Assembly (NCBI GenBank): GCA_900455085.1
Contig: UGTZ01000001.1
Coordinates: 2,448,501 to 2,512,500, forward strand
Direction of reading: 5' to 3'
Length of the DNA stretch: 64,000 bases
From: Providencia rettgeri
GTDB taxonomy: Bacteria > Pseudomonadota > Gammaproteobacteria > Enterobacterales > Enterobacteriaceae
A program made the position numbers and the translations under genes. Each line of letters begins with the position of its first letter. The stretch's first letter is position 1. Under the pieces are notes generated by a model. That model had not been told where the DNA came from. It did no database searches and saw only the letters and a program-made list of their open reading frames with translations. Of this stretch, positions 55,626 through 64,000 are shown piece after piece.

Positions 55626-57359
55626 ATGAGTACAAAAAAAATTAATAGGTTGCGCCCTTTTAGTGCGCTAATAGATTCTTGTTGGAAAGAAAAATATACA
55701 GCTACTCGCTTTATTAAAGATTTAATTGCGGGTATTACCGTGGGTATTATCGCTATTCCGCTCGCAATGGCTTTGGCTATTGCAAGTGGTGTTCCGCCGC
55801 AATATGGGCTATATACCGCGGCTATTGCAGGGATCGTCATTGCGATAACAGGTGGGTCTCGCTATAGCGTTTCTGGCCCCACAGCTGCATTTGTAGTGAT
55901 CCTCTACCCTGTTTCACAGCAATTTGGGCTCAGCGGGTTGCTGGTTGCGACAATGATGTCAGGGGTTATCCTGCTTGCGATGGGCTTTGCTCGGTTCGGT
56001 AAATTCATCGAATATATCCCTGTATCTGTTACATTAGGCTTCACTTCCGGTATTGCCATCACCATTGCCACAATGCAAATTAAAGATTTCTTTGGTTTGC
56101 AAATGGTGCATGTCCCAGAAAACTATGTTGATAAGCTAATTGCTATTGGTAATACATTCCCCACGTTTCAATACAGCGACACACTAATTGGGCTTTCAAC
56201 TCTTTTGGTGCTTATCTTCTGGCCTAAATTAAAATTAAGATTTCCCGGCCATTTACCTGCCCTGATTGTCGGGACTTTCGTCATGTGGGTGCTTTCATTA
56301 TTTGGCATGGAAGTCGCGACTATTGGTTCTGAATTTAGCTATTTATTGCCTGATGGCTCTGAAGGTAATGGCATTCCCCCTATCCTACCGCAGTTTATTT
56401 TGCCATGGGAGCTCCCCGGAAGTGCGCCAATTAACTGGGCGATGATCACCGCATTAATGCCTGCTGCATTTTCTATGGCAGTGCTTGGTGCGATTGAATC
56501 ACTACTATGTGCCGTAGTATTGGACAACATGACGGGAACCAAACACCATTCCAATAGTGAACTTATTGGCCAAGGTGTGGGGAACATTGCGGCGCCTTTT
56601 TTTGGTGGGATCACAGCAACCGCTGCAATAGCCCGCTCTGCAGCTAACGTTCGCGCAGGTGCAACATCCCCCATTTCTGCGATTATTCACTCAATATTGG
56701 TGATACTTACATTATTAGTTCTTGCTCCAATGCTCTCTTATTTGCCATTAGCCGCCATGTCTGCATTATTATTGATTGTAGCTTGGAACATGAGTGCGGC
56801 GGGTAAAGTCGTTTACCTGATTAAACGCGCGCCAAAAGATGACATTATTGTATTAGTGCTATGTATGTCTCTAACTGTTCTATTTGATATGGTTATTGCT
56901 ATTACTGTCGGGATTGTTCTCGCGTCATTATTGTTTATGCGACGTATTGCCAATATGACGCGTTCAACACAATTAGCAGAAACAGATGAAGAGCGAAGCC
57001 GTTTAGTCGTAAGAATAAATGGCCCATTATTTTTCGCTGCTGCTGAGCGTATTTTTGATGAATTACGTGTCAAAAGCGCAGGTTATGAAACCATCATTAT
57101 GCAATGGGACGCAGTACCGGTCTTAGATGCGGGTGGCTTAGAAGCTTTCGAAAAATTCATCGATGCCGTACGCAAAGATACCCATGTCTTAGTTTGTGAC
57201 ATTCCGTTCCAGCCATTAAAAACGTTGGCAAGAGCAAAAGTTACACCGATTGAAGGCGTGTTAAGTTTTTATAATTCAATGGATCATGCACTTGAAGCTG
57301 TTAAGGCTATCGAACAGGCGGGTTCTATCGACACAGAAAAGGCAACAACAGCGTCTTAA
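55626..57359 (+). CDS. dauA: SulP-family C4-dicarboxylate transporter DauA
   Basis: A 577-residue SulP permease. About 12-14 helices cover 25-430, with the family signature in ASGVPPQYGLYTAAIAGI and SVSGPTAAFVVILYP. A C-terminal STAS domain follows at about 445-560 (VVRINGPLFFAAAERIFDEL, AVPVLDAGGLEAFEKF). E. coli DauA (YchM) takes up succinate and other dicarboxylates aerobically and binds acyl carrier protein. dauA also lies near hemA-prfA in E. coli. Unbroken. A terminator follows. Confidence 0.9.
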   Translation: MSTKKINRLRPFSALIDSCWKEKYTATRFIKDLIAGITVGIIAIPLAMALAIASGVPPQYGLYTAAIAGIVIAITGGSRYSVSGPTAAFVVILYPVSQQFGLSGLLVATMMSGVILLAMGFARFGKFIEYIPVSVTLGFTSGIAITIATMQIKDFFGLQMVHVPENYVDKLIAIGNTFPTFQYSDTLIGLSTLLVLIFWPKLKLRFPGHLPALIVGTFVMWVLSLFGMEVATIGSEFSYLLPDGSEGNGIPPILPQFILPWELPGSAPINWAMITALMPAAFSMAVLGAIESLLCAVVLDNMTGTKHHSNSELIGQGVGNIAAPFFGGITATAAIARSAANVRAGATSPISAIIHSILVILTLLVLAPMLSYLPLAAMSALLLIVAWNMSAAGKVVYLIKRAPKDDIIVLVLCMSLTVLFDMVIAITVGIVLASLLFMRRIANMTRSTQLAETDEERSRLVVRINGPLFFAAAERIFDELRVKSAGYETIIMQWDAVPVLDAGGLEAFEKFIDAVRKDTHVLVCDIPFQPLKTLARAKVTPIEGVLSFYNSMDHALEAVKAIEQAGSIDTEKATTAS

Positions 57360-57374
57360 TTAAGTCCCTTAACT

Positions 57375-57404
57375 AAACCGCCATGTTATTTTACATGGCG
57401 GTTT
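57375..57404 (+). terminator. Terminator after dauA
   Basis: A perfect stem AAACCGCCATG / CATGGCGGTTT at 57375-57385 and 57394-57404 with an eight-base loop. It lies between convergent dauA and the Sel1-repeat gene. Confidence 0.85.
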
Positions 57405-57471
57405 AACTGTTACTCATTGAAGCAAAACATCTCATTCCCCGCTTCTTTCCCTTTTTCGCAGGCTATTGCCC

Positions 57472-58143
57472 TTAATTTTTTGCTTTTACTGGGTCGATAG
57501 CCACCGTTCCTGTGTTATCTTCAGAAAATCTAAATGCTGCCATCCATTCTGCATACCCTGGATAAGTCATCTCATTTGCCTTATCAAACCATTGTTGTGC
57601 TTGCTTTTCATCTTTTGCGACACCTTGGCCATCTAGGTAGATAACGCCAAGCAAAACTGGAGCAATAAAAAAGTCTGGGTTATTTAGCGCGTTAACTTCC
57701 TTTAGAAGTTCTATAGACTGTTGATAATCCGTTTTACCTGCAATTGGGTTTATCAATGACTCTGCTAAACTGATTTTTCCCCGTGTACTGCCCATTTCAA
57801 CCGCTTTAATCGCGTATTTACGTGCATCAACCAATTCCTGTGAAAAGTAACTATCACTTAATAGATTGATATCCGCCAATAACGCATAACCATCTGCATT
57901 ACCATTTTTTGCGGATTCGTTTGCCCATAAACGCGCACTATTAAGATTTTGTAGAACACCTAAACCGGAAAAATACATTTGGGCCAGCTGATACTGAGCA
58001 AGGGCATCTTTCTTCGTTGCTTTTTGGTGAGTTTGTACAAATTTTTGTTTATCTTCAGGGGTAATATCAAGTTGAGCAATAGCTTGAAAAGAAAACGTAA
58101 TTAGGGATGAAACGATAATAGCTTTAAAAAAGTTTGGTTTCAT
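57472..58143 (-). CDS. Secreted Sel1-repeat (TPR-like) protein
   Basis: A 223-residue protein with a signal peptide (about 1-24, MKPNFFKAIIVSSLITFSFQ) and several Sel1-like repeats (ALAQYQLAQMYFSGLGV, FIAPVLLGVIYLDGQGVAKD). Such repeats form helical scaffolds for protein contacts. Partner and role are unknown. I start at 58143, where the signal peptide begins. An upstream frame overlaps yhcC. It begins 20 bases after the yhcC stop, so the two may be co-transcribed. Confidence 0.85.
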   Translation of the reverse strand: MKPNFFKAIIVSSLITFSFQAIAQLDITPEDKQKFVQTHQKATKKDALAQYQLAQMYFSGLGVLQNLNSARLWANESAKNGNADGYALLADINLLSDSYFSQELVDARKYAIKAVEMGSTRGKISLAESLINPIAGKTDYQQSIELLKEVNALNNPDFFIAPVLLGVIYLDGQGVAKDEKQAQQWFDKANEMTYPGYAEWMAAFRFSEDNTGTVAIDPVKAKN

Positions 58144-58163
58144 AATTGTTCTCATTAAAGAAG

Positions 58164-59066
58164 TCAAAGCGCAGAGCCTTGGCCTCCCCATTTTAAGAAG
58201 TATTGATATAAGTTATTCATTCCTACCCAATGGTTTTCACACCAGCTCGGGGCGAGTAACGTCGGTTTTCTGGCACTGGCACTAATACGGTGGTAGACAA
58301 TGTCAGTTGGAGTATGACGCACCATTTCACCGGCAATTTGGGTATATTCATCAAGAGAAAGTGTTGCCAAGCGCCCTGCTCGCCAACTTTTTGCCATTAC
58401 ACTACCTTCAACAATATGTAGCGGGTGAAGTTTGATGCCATCCGTTCCACACTCAAGTACTTTATCCAATGTTTGCATATTCATTTGGGCATTTTCACCG
58501 GGTAGCCCACAAATCAAATGCGTACAAACTTTTAATCCAAGGCTACGCGCTTTTTGCGTTGTTTGTTGGTATGCATCAAAACCATGGCCGCGATTAATAC
58601 GATGTAGCGTTTTATCATGAGCACTTTGTAAACCTAGCTCAAGCCATATTTCATAACCTTGTTGCCGATAACAACTCAATAAAGATAATACCGCGTCAGG
58701 AACACAATCAGGGCGCGTTCCAACACATAAACCAATAATATCAGCCTGTTGTAAAGCATCTTCATAGAGCTGTTTTAGCAGACTCACTTCTGCGTAAGTA
58801 CTGGTATAGGCTTGGAAATAAGCTAAATAACGTTTTGCGCGGGAAATTCGGGTAATCTGTTGGTGAATTTGTTCACTGATGGTTTTAGAAGATTGGCTTT
58901 CATCAGCAAAAGAGGCCACATTACAAAAGGTGCAGCCGCCTCGCCCAAGGGTGCCATCACGGTTTGGGCAATTAAAACCACCATGTAAGGTAATTTTATA
59001 AATTTTTTCACCATATCGGCGCTGTAAATCAGCGCCGAACATAGAAACGACTTCGGTGAGCTGCAT
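58164..59066 (-). CDS. yhcC: Radical SAM protein YhcC
   Basis: A 300-residue radical SAM protein of the TIGR01212 family. The [4Fe-4S] cysteines C45 and C48 follow C33 in CPNRDGTLGRGGCTFC. GLCVGTRPDC, LELGLQS and ICGLPGE segments are typical. The family has no proven function to my knowledge. In E. coli yhcC lies far from kdsA, so its placement here between kdsA and the Sel1 gene is different. It starts 12 bases after kdsA and is probably in its operon. Confidence 0.9.
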   Translation of the reverse strand: MQLTEVVSMFGADLQRRYGEKIYKITLHGGFNCPNRDGTLGRGGCTFCNVASFADESQSSKTISEQIHQQITRISRAKRYLAYFQAYTSTYAEVSLLKQLYEDALQQADIIGLCVGTRPDCVPDAVLSLLSCYRQQGYEIWLELGLQSAHDKTLHRINRGHGFDAYQQTTQKARSLGLKVCTHLICGLPGENAQMNMQTLDKVLECGTDGIKLHPLHIVEGSVMAKSWRAGRLATLSLDEYTQIAGEMVRHTPTDIVYHRISASARKPTLLAPSWCENHWVGMNNLYQYFLKWGGQGSAL

Positions 59067-59078
59067 AAACCGTCTAAC

Positions 59079-59933
59079 TTAGCGACTTGTATCTAACTCA
59101 GGGAAGCTTTTTACAACTTCGTCGATTGCTTTCATTTGCTTTAAGAATGGTTCTAGCTTATCTAATGGTAATGCTGATGGGCCATCGCAACGCGCGTTGT
59201 CTGGGTCTGGATGGGCTTCAAGAAATAACCCTGCGATCCCAACCGCCATTCCCGCTCTTGCCAGCTCAGCAACTTGACCACGACGGCCACCAGATGCGGC
59301 ACCAAATGGGTCGCGGCATTGCAATGCATGGGTTACGTCGAAAATGACAGGACAGCCTTTTGATGCTTGAACCATGACATTAAAGCCAAGCATATCAACA
59401 ACTAGGTTGTCATAACCAAAGTTTGCGCCACGGTCGCAAAGAATAATTTTATCGTTACCACCTTCGATAAATTTCTCAACGATATTTCCCATTTGTCCTG
59501 GGTTGATAAACTGAGGTTTTTTGATATTAATTACCGCATCTGTTTTAGCCATTGCTGCAACTAAGTCCGTTTGACGGGCTAAGAACGCTGGTAATTGAAT
59601 GACATCAACGACTTCGGCAACAGGGGCTGCTTGTGCTGGCTCATGAACATCTGTAATGATTTTTACGCCAAATGTTTGTTTCAACTCTTGGAATATTTTC
59701 ATTCCTTCTTCAAGACCTGGACCACGGTAAGAGTGAATTGATGAGCGGTTAGCTTTATCAAATGACGCTTTAAATACGTAAGGGATCCCCAACTTTTGTG
59801 TCACTGTGACATAATGCTCACACACTTTCATCGCCATATCGCGAGATTCTAATACATTCATCCCACCAAATAACACAAACGGCAAGTCGTTCGCGACATT
59901 GATATCACCAATATTGACTACTTTCTGTTGCAT
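59079..59933 (-). CDS. kdsA: KDO-8-phosphate synthase
   Basis: A 284-residue enzyme that condenses arabinose 5-phosphate and phosphoenolpyruvate to KDO 8-phosphate for the LPS core. Length and sequence match E. coli KdsA (MQQKVVNIGDINVANDLPFV, VLFGGMNVLESRD, FKASFDKANRSS, FLEAHPDPDNARCDGPSAL). Essential and unbroken. It follows sirB1 by 46 bases. Confidence 0.96.
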   Translation of the reverse strand: MQQKVVNIGDINVANDLPFVLFGGMNVLESRDMAMKVCEHYVTVTQKLGIPYVFKASFDKANRSSIHSYRGPGLEEGMKIFQELKQTFGVKIITDVHEPAQAAPVAEVVDVIQLPAFLARQTDLVAAMAKTDAVINIKKPQFINPGQMGNIVEKFIEGGNDKIILCDRGANFGYDNLVVDMLGFNVMVQASKGCPVIFDVTHALQCRDPFGAASGGRRGQVAELARAGMAVGIAGLFLEAHPDPDNARCDGPSALPLDKLEPFLKQMKAIDEVVKSFPELDTSR

Positions 59934-59979
59934 ACTCTTACCTTTAATATTGAAACAGGGAAATCGGCCTGTATGTTAA

Positions 59980-60788
59980 TTAATGTAATACGACTGGATG
60001 GTTATCCAGCGAATAAATTTGTATTTTAATCATTTCAGAGACAGGGTCTTCTGGGCAATGTTCAATAAAATAATTGAGATCGCTCAATGCCACATGATTA
60101 CAATCTAAGTGTGCAAGAATTAACCCTCTGTCACGAATTTCGTAAGGGTCTTCAGGATCAAGAGTCAAAAGCGTTTCACAAACCCGTAACGCTAACTCCA
60201 TCTTTTTTCTTCCATTAATGCAGCTTTGAGCGTGTCAAAAATTTTACGAATAACAATGCTGTTTTCTGCTGCCTCAAGTTGGTCGTAGTAAAACTCAGAA
60301 AAAGGATCAACGGTTCCTTTGAGCCACAAATTTAACGTGTGTACTGATAAAGACTCACCATTAACAGGGTTAATTACCCATTGGCTACCATCATTTCTTT
60401 CACTAATAAATAATAATTGAGTAGGGAAAATAGCGGGATAAATCGTAATATCAAGGCGTTCGGCAATATACAAAAAAATAGCACCGAGTGTCACAGGCGT
60501 ACCTTGTTTAGATGACAATACTTTGTCTAGCCACAGCATATCCGATAACAAATAGATCCCTTCAGCTGCGCCAAACGACCACTCTTGGTAAAAAAGTGAG
60601 GCCAATTGCTGAATTTTTGTTTCGTTATCAGCGGTTAAATCGATACGAGACTTGGCTGATGAGACTAAGCTATCTAACTGAGCTTGCACTTTCATCAGCG
60701 GGAAATCATGACGGATACATTGTGAAACAGTCATGATCCCTTCACTTAAAGGGAGTTGATTAAATTCTATATTCGCTATGGTTTTCAT
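59980..60788 (-). CDS. sirB1: SirB1 family protein, one frameshift as sequenced
   Basis: A SirB1 (YchA) homologue of about 270 residues, with a transglutaminase-like domain and a C-terminal tetratricopeptide-type region. The first frame, from MKTIANIEFNQLPLSEGI at 60788 behind GGGA, breaks at the T6 run 60203-60208. Adding one base leads into MELALRVCETLLTLDPEDPYEIRDRG and the end at 59980. The pattern is the E. coli SirB1 pattern throughout. Its function is unclear. It sits between prmC and kdsA as in E. coli, but sirB2 is absent. Confidence 0.9.
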
Positions 60789-60810
60789 TACATTCCCACT
60801 GCTATGCCAC

Positions 60811-61644
60811 TTAACCATTCCATTGACCGAGTGAAATTCGCTCTCTTCCACCATAATCAAGACAGGTCTCAATTTTGGTGTACCCATGTACTTCAAATAA
60901 ATCACGCACTGCAAGACCTTGTGTCCAGCCATGCTCAAGAAGCAACCACCCTTGATTTTTAAGATATTTTTTAGATTCTTGAATGATATGCATTAAATCA
61001 GCTAAGCCTTCATTCTTAGCCACTAGAGCGGTTAATGGCTCAAATCGCACATCACCTTCGCTGAGATGCGTATCATTTTCATCAATATAGGGTGGATTAC
61101 TGATAATCATATCAAATTGTTGAATTGATAGTGAAGCAAACCAATTACTTTGTCTAAAATTGACATTTGAAATATTCAAGCGCTGCTGATTTCGTTGTGC
61201 TAAAACAACTGCATCAGGGTTAAAATCAACACCGATAACCTGACTTTGCGGCATTTCAGATGCCAAGGCTAGTGCAATTGCCCCAGTCCCAGTACCTAAA
61301 TCTAAAATTTGATTTTTTTGCTCTGTTAACCTGGATAAGGCTTGTTCAACAATGCATTCGGTATCTGGCCGAGGTATTAATGTCGCAGGAGAGACGTAAA
61401 GAGGAAGGGACCAGAACTCACGTTCACCGATAATATAGGCAATAGGCTCACCTTTCTCACGGCGTTGCAAAAGACATTCAGCTTGTTGGCATTCTTCAGC
61501 GTTGAGTTCTGTCTCACCAAATGCAAAAAGATAGGTACGGCTGCGACCTGTGACATGCTCCAGTAAAATCTCAGCATCTCGCTTCGCGCTGTCACTTGCA
61601 GACAGCCGATTGACTGCCTGCTTGATCCATTCGATATACTGCAT
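60811..61644 (-). CDS. prmC: Release factor glutamine methyltransferase PrmC
   Basis: A 277-residue SAM-dependent enzyme that methylates the Gln of the GGQ motif in release factors 1 and 2. A helical N-terminal domain binds the factor. The catalytic domain has LDLGTGTGAIALAL and the substrate motif NPPY in IISNPPYIDEND. Its ATG overlaps the prfA stop by one base (TAATG), so it is coupled to its own substrate gene. Confidence 0.96.
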   Translation of the reverse strand: MQYIEWIKQAVNRLSASDSAKRDAEILLEHVTGRSRTYLFAFGETELNAEECQQAECLLQRREKGEPIAYIIGEREFWSLPLYVSPATLIPRPDTECIVEQALSRLTEQKNQILDLGTGTGAIALALASEMPQSQVIGVDFNPDAVVLAQRNQQRLNISNVNFRQSNWFASLSIQQFDMIISNPPYIDENDTHLSEGDVRFEPLTALVAKNEGLADLMHIIQESKKYLKNQGWLLLEHGWTQGLAVRDLFEVHGYTKIETCLDYGGRERISLGQWNG

Positions 61645-62726
61645 TATTCCTGCTCAGACAACGCAGAAAGTTGGTCTGCCTGGTATTCATTGATGATAGG
61701 TTGGATAAGTGAATCCAATTTTCCTTCCATCACTTCATCCAAACGGTATAACGTTAAGTTAATACGGTGGTCAGTCACTCGGCCTTGCGGAAAATTATAG
61801 GTACGAATACGGTCAGAACGGTCACCAGAACCTAGCAGATTACGACGTTCAGATGCTTCTGCAGCTTGGCGTTTATCCATTTCGGCTTGGCGAATACGCG
61901 CACCTAATACAGACATCGCTTTCGCTTTGTTTTTATGCTGTGAACGTTCATCTTGGCACTCAACAACAATACCTGTCGGAATATGGGTAATACGTATTGC
62001 GGAATCGGTGGTGTTAACGTGCTGCCCACCCGCACCCGATGAGCGGAAAGTATCAATACGTAAATCCGCAGGGCTGATTTCAGGTAATTCAGCTTCTGGC
62101 AGCTCAGGTAAAATCGCTACAGTACAAGCGGATGTATGAATACGGCCTTGAGATTCCGTTTCGGGAACACGTTGAACACGATGACCACCTGACTCAAATT
62201 TTAAGCGACCATAAACGCTATCACCGGAAATTTTCGCGATGACTTCTTTAAAACCGCCATGTTCGCCATCGCTCGTGCTCATTAATTCAACGCGCCAGCG
62301 GTTGTTTTCTGCATAACGGCTATACATACGGAATAAATCACCCGCAAAAATTGCCGCTTCGTCTCCCCCAGCACCCGCACGGATTTCAACGAAACAGTTA
62401 TATTCATCATCAGGATCTTTCGGAAGCAGCAACAATTGTAATTGCTGTTCGAGCTCTTCATTGCGCGCTTTGGCTTCTTTAAGCTCTTCTTGAGCCATTT
62501 CTCTCATTTCAGGATCGTCTAACAACATTTCAGCTGTTTCGATGTCATCCTGTACTGTGCGCCATGCGCTAAAGCATTTAGCGACATCAGACAATTGAGC
62601 ATATTCTTTTGATAAAGCACGAAAACGGTCTTGATCGGCAATTACACCTGCATCAGCAAGGTGCGCTTCAATTTCTTCGTAGCGTTCTTGTAATGCTTCT
62701 AGTTTTGCGACAATAGAAGGCTTCAT
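61644..62726 (-). CDS. prfA: Peptide chain release factor 1
   Basis: A 360-residue class I release factor for UAA and UAG, the same length as E. coli RF1. It has the GGQ motif in SSGAGGQHVNTTDSAIR, which triggers peptidyl-tRNA hydrolysis, and the stop-codon-reading segment PETESQGRIHTSACTVAILPE. It lies 31 bases after hemA in a hemA-prfA-prmC operon. Essential and unbroken. Confidence 0.97.
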   Translation of the reverse strand: MKPSIVAKLEALQERYEEIEAHLADAGVIADQDRFRALSKEYAQLSDVAKCFSAWRTVQDDIETAEMLLDDPEMREMAQEELKEAKARNEELEQQLQLLLLPKDPDDEYNCFVEIRAGAGGDEAAIFAGDLFRMYSRYAENNRWRVELMSTSDGEHGGFKEVIAKISGDSVYGRLKFESGGHRVQRVPETESQGRIHTSACTVAILPELPEAELPEISPADLRIDTFRSSGAGGQHVNTTDSAIRITHIPTGIVVECQDERSQHKNKAKAMSVLGARIRQAEMDKRQAAEASERRNLLGSGDRSDRIRTYNFPQGRVTDHRINLTLYRLDEVMEGKLDSLIQPIINEYQADQLSALSEQE

Positions 62727-62757
62727 TCGTTATATAAGACCTATGATTAAAATGTGG

Positions 62758-64000
62758 TTATTGATGGTCCAGCCCTAGGCTGTCCCTAAGTAGATTTAGA
62801 CGCTCGACATCCCCATTACCTGCAGCTTGCTGCAAAGATTTGGTTGGAGCGTGAATAAGGCGGTTGGTTAATTGTTGCGATAATTGCATGATCACTTGCT
62901 CAGGGTCTGCGCCTTGACGGATAGCGGTCAACGCTTTTTCAGTCATGTTTGCCCGAATGGCCTCAGCTTGTTCTCTATAATCGCGAATTGTAGACACTGC
63001 CGCTTGTGAGCGCAACCAATCCATAAAGTGGCTACTTTCTTGCTCAACAATATATTCAGCTTCAACGGCTGCAGCTTTTCGCTGAGCAAGGTTCTGTGCA
63101 ATGATAGATTCCAAATCATCCACAGTATAGAGATAAACATCTCTTAATTTTTCAACATCTTGTTCGATATCTCGAGGAACGGCAATATCAATTAATAACA
63201 TCGGTTTACTACGACGTATTTTCATTGCTCGCTCGACCATCCCTTTCCCTATGATGGGTAAAGGACTCGCCGTTGAACTAATGACAATATCCGCTTCTGC
63301 TAAGCGGTTATCAATATCCGATAACGAAATGACTTGTGCATTAACCTCATTGGCCAATAACTCCGCCCGTTCACGTGTTCGGTTAGCTATCATCATTTTT
63401 TGTACGCCATGTTCACGTAAATGACGCGCCACAAGTTCAATTGTTTCCCCTGCACCCACTAACAAGATGTTTAAATGTTTGAGTGATTCAAATATTTGGC
63501 GGGCAAGTGTACAAGCCGCAAATGCGACAGAAACTGCATTCGCGCCAATATCGGTTTCTGTGCGCACACGTTTTGCAACAGAAAACGATTTCTGGAAAAG
63601 ACGCTCAAGTTCGCTCGATAACGAGTGGTTACCTTGTGAAAGCGCAAACGCCTTTTTTACTTGCCCTAATATTTGTGGTTCACCCAAAACAAGTGAGTCC
63701 AAGCCACTAGCGACACGCATTAGGTGACTCACCGCGCGGTCGTCTTGGTGCCAATAGAGACTCGGTTGTAAATCTTTTTGGGTTATACCATGAAAATCAC
63801 ACAGCCATTTTACTAGCTGTTCTTGAGCTTGTTCTTGCGATTCAAGGCTCAAGTAAAGCTCAGTTCTATTACAGGTAGACAGCACAACACCACCATTCAC
63901 TTGAGGCTGTTTGAGAAGTTCCTCAAGTGCATGGTCAATTTTTTCAGGACCAAACGTTACCCGCTCACGCAGGGCTACTGGTGCTGTTTTATGGTTGATG
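62758..64000 (-). CDS. hemA: Glutamyl-tRNA reductase (5' end outside window)
   Basis: HemA reduces glutamyl-tRNA to glutamate 1-semialdehyde, the first step of tetrapyrrole synthesis by the C5 route. The frame is open from the window edge. It reads INHKTAPVALRERVTFGP, then the catalytic Cys in VLSTCNRTELYLS, an NADPH-binding segment ILLVGAGETIELVARHL, and the C-terminal dimerisation helix. About 413 residues are present, and only a few N-terminal residues (about MTLLALG) are missing. First gene of the hemA-prfA-prmC operon. Confidence 0.95.
   Translation of the reverse strand, partial: INHKTAPVALRERVTFGPEKIDHALEELLKQPQVNGGVVLSTCNRTELYLSLESQEQAQEQLVKWLCDFHGITQKDLQPSLYWHQDDRAVSHLMRVASGLDSLVLGEPQILGQVKKAFALSQGNHSLSSELERLFQKSFSVAKRVRTETDIGANAVSVAFAACTLARQIFESLKHLNILLVGAGETIELVARHLREHGVQKMMIANRTRERAELLANEVNAQVISLSDIDNRLAEADIVISSTASPLPIIGKGMVERAMKIRRSKPMLLIDIAVPRDIEQDVEKLRDVYLYTVDDLESIIAQNLAQRKAAAVEAEYIVEQESSHFMDWLRSQAAVSTIRDYREQAEAIRANMTEKALTAIRQGADPEQVIMQLSQQLTNRLIHAPTKSLQQAAGNGDVERLNLLRDSLGLDHQ

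Noticed and set aside
1..64000. Prophage, insertion sequences, rRNA, integrons
   Set aside because: No transposase, integrase, phage structural gene or rRNA sequence was recognised on either strand.

Overview
The window looks like chromosome of an AT-rich member of the Enterobacterales. Providencia or a close Morganellaceae relative is the best fit, inferred from gene order and protein resemblance rather than from a search. The gene order zwf / hexR-pykA / lpxM / mepM-znuA / znuCB / ruvAB / ruvC / yebC-nudB-aspS / yecN / cmoAB / cutC / yecM / argS is almost the E. coli order. So are murJ / rimJ / mdtH / yceB / ycdY / ghrA / tRNA-Ser and hemA-prfA-prmC-sirB1-kdsA. I saw no prophage, insertion sequence, CRISPR array or rRNA.

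Layout: 1-6.6 kb carries mdtJI (spermidine efflux), pdxK, zwf, hexR and pykA. 6.6-13 kb is accessory: an uncharacterised small gene, a four-gene chaperone-usher fimbrial operon and a LysR-type regulator, followed by about 0.7 kb of very AT-rich empty DNA. 13.7-28.2 kb is core: lipid A acylation (lpxM), murein hydrolysis (mepM), zinc uptake under a clear Zur box (znuA / znuCB), Holliday-junction processing (ruvABC), yebC, nudB, aspS, yecN and the cmoAB tRNA-modification pair. 28.2-32 kb holds a dmsABC-type anaerobic reductase operon behind an FNR-like box, in the place where E. coli has torYZ. 32.3-43.2 kb returns to core genes (cutC, yecM, argS, murJ, rimJ, mdtH, yceB, ycdY, ghrA), but a two-gene HicA-like / HTH module sits between argS and murJ and a palindromic intergenic repeat lies before mdtH. 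tRNA-Ser(GGA) is at 43.5 kb.

43.6-50.8 kb encodes what reads as a complete trans-4-hydroxy-L-proline catabolic route. It has a hydroxyproline 2-epimerase, a DadA-like FAD dehydrogenase, a DapA-family deaminase, a semialdehyde dehydrogenase and an AGCS-type sodium symporter, with a divergent PAS-AraC regulator. 51-55.4 kb is an ynbACD-like lipid-enzyme operon that lacks ynbB and ends in an unknown membrane protein. 55.6-64 kb has dauA, a Sel1-repeat protein, yhcC, kdsA, sirB1, prmC, prfA and the 5'-truncated hemA.

A strong caveat applies. Roughly thirty single-base insertions or deletions, most in short homopolymers, break otherwise well-conserved genes, including the essential aspS and also ruvA, ruvB, ruvC, nudB, dmsA, cutC, ghrA, sirB1 and others. 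The protein sequence continues intact in another frame after each one. I read this as residual sequencing or assembly error, worst between 18.9 and 24.4 kb. I therefore annotate these loci as single genes spanning their frameshifts.
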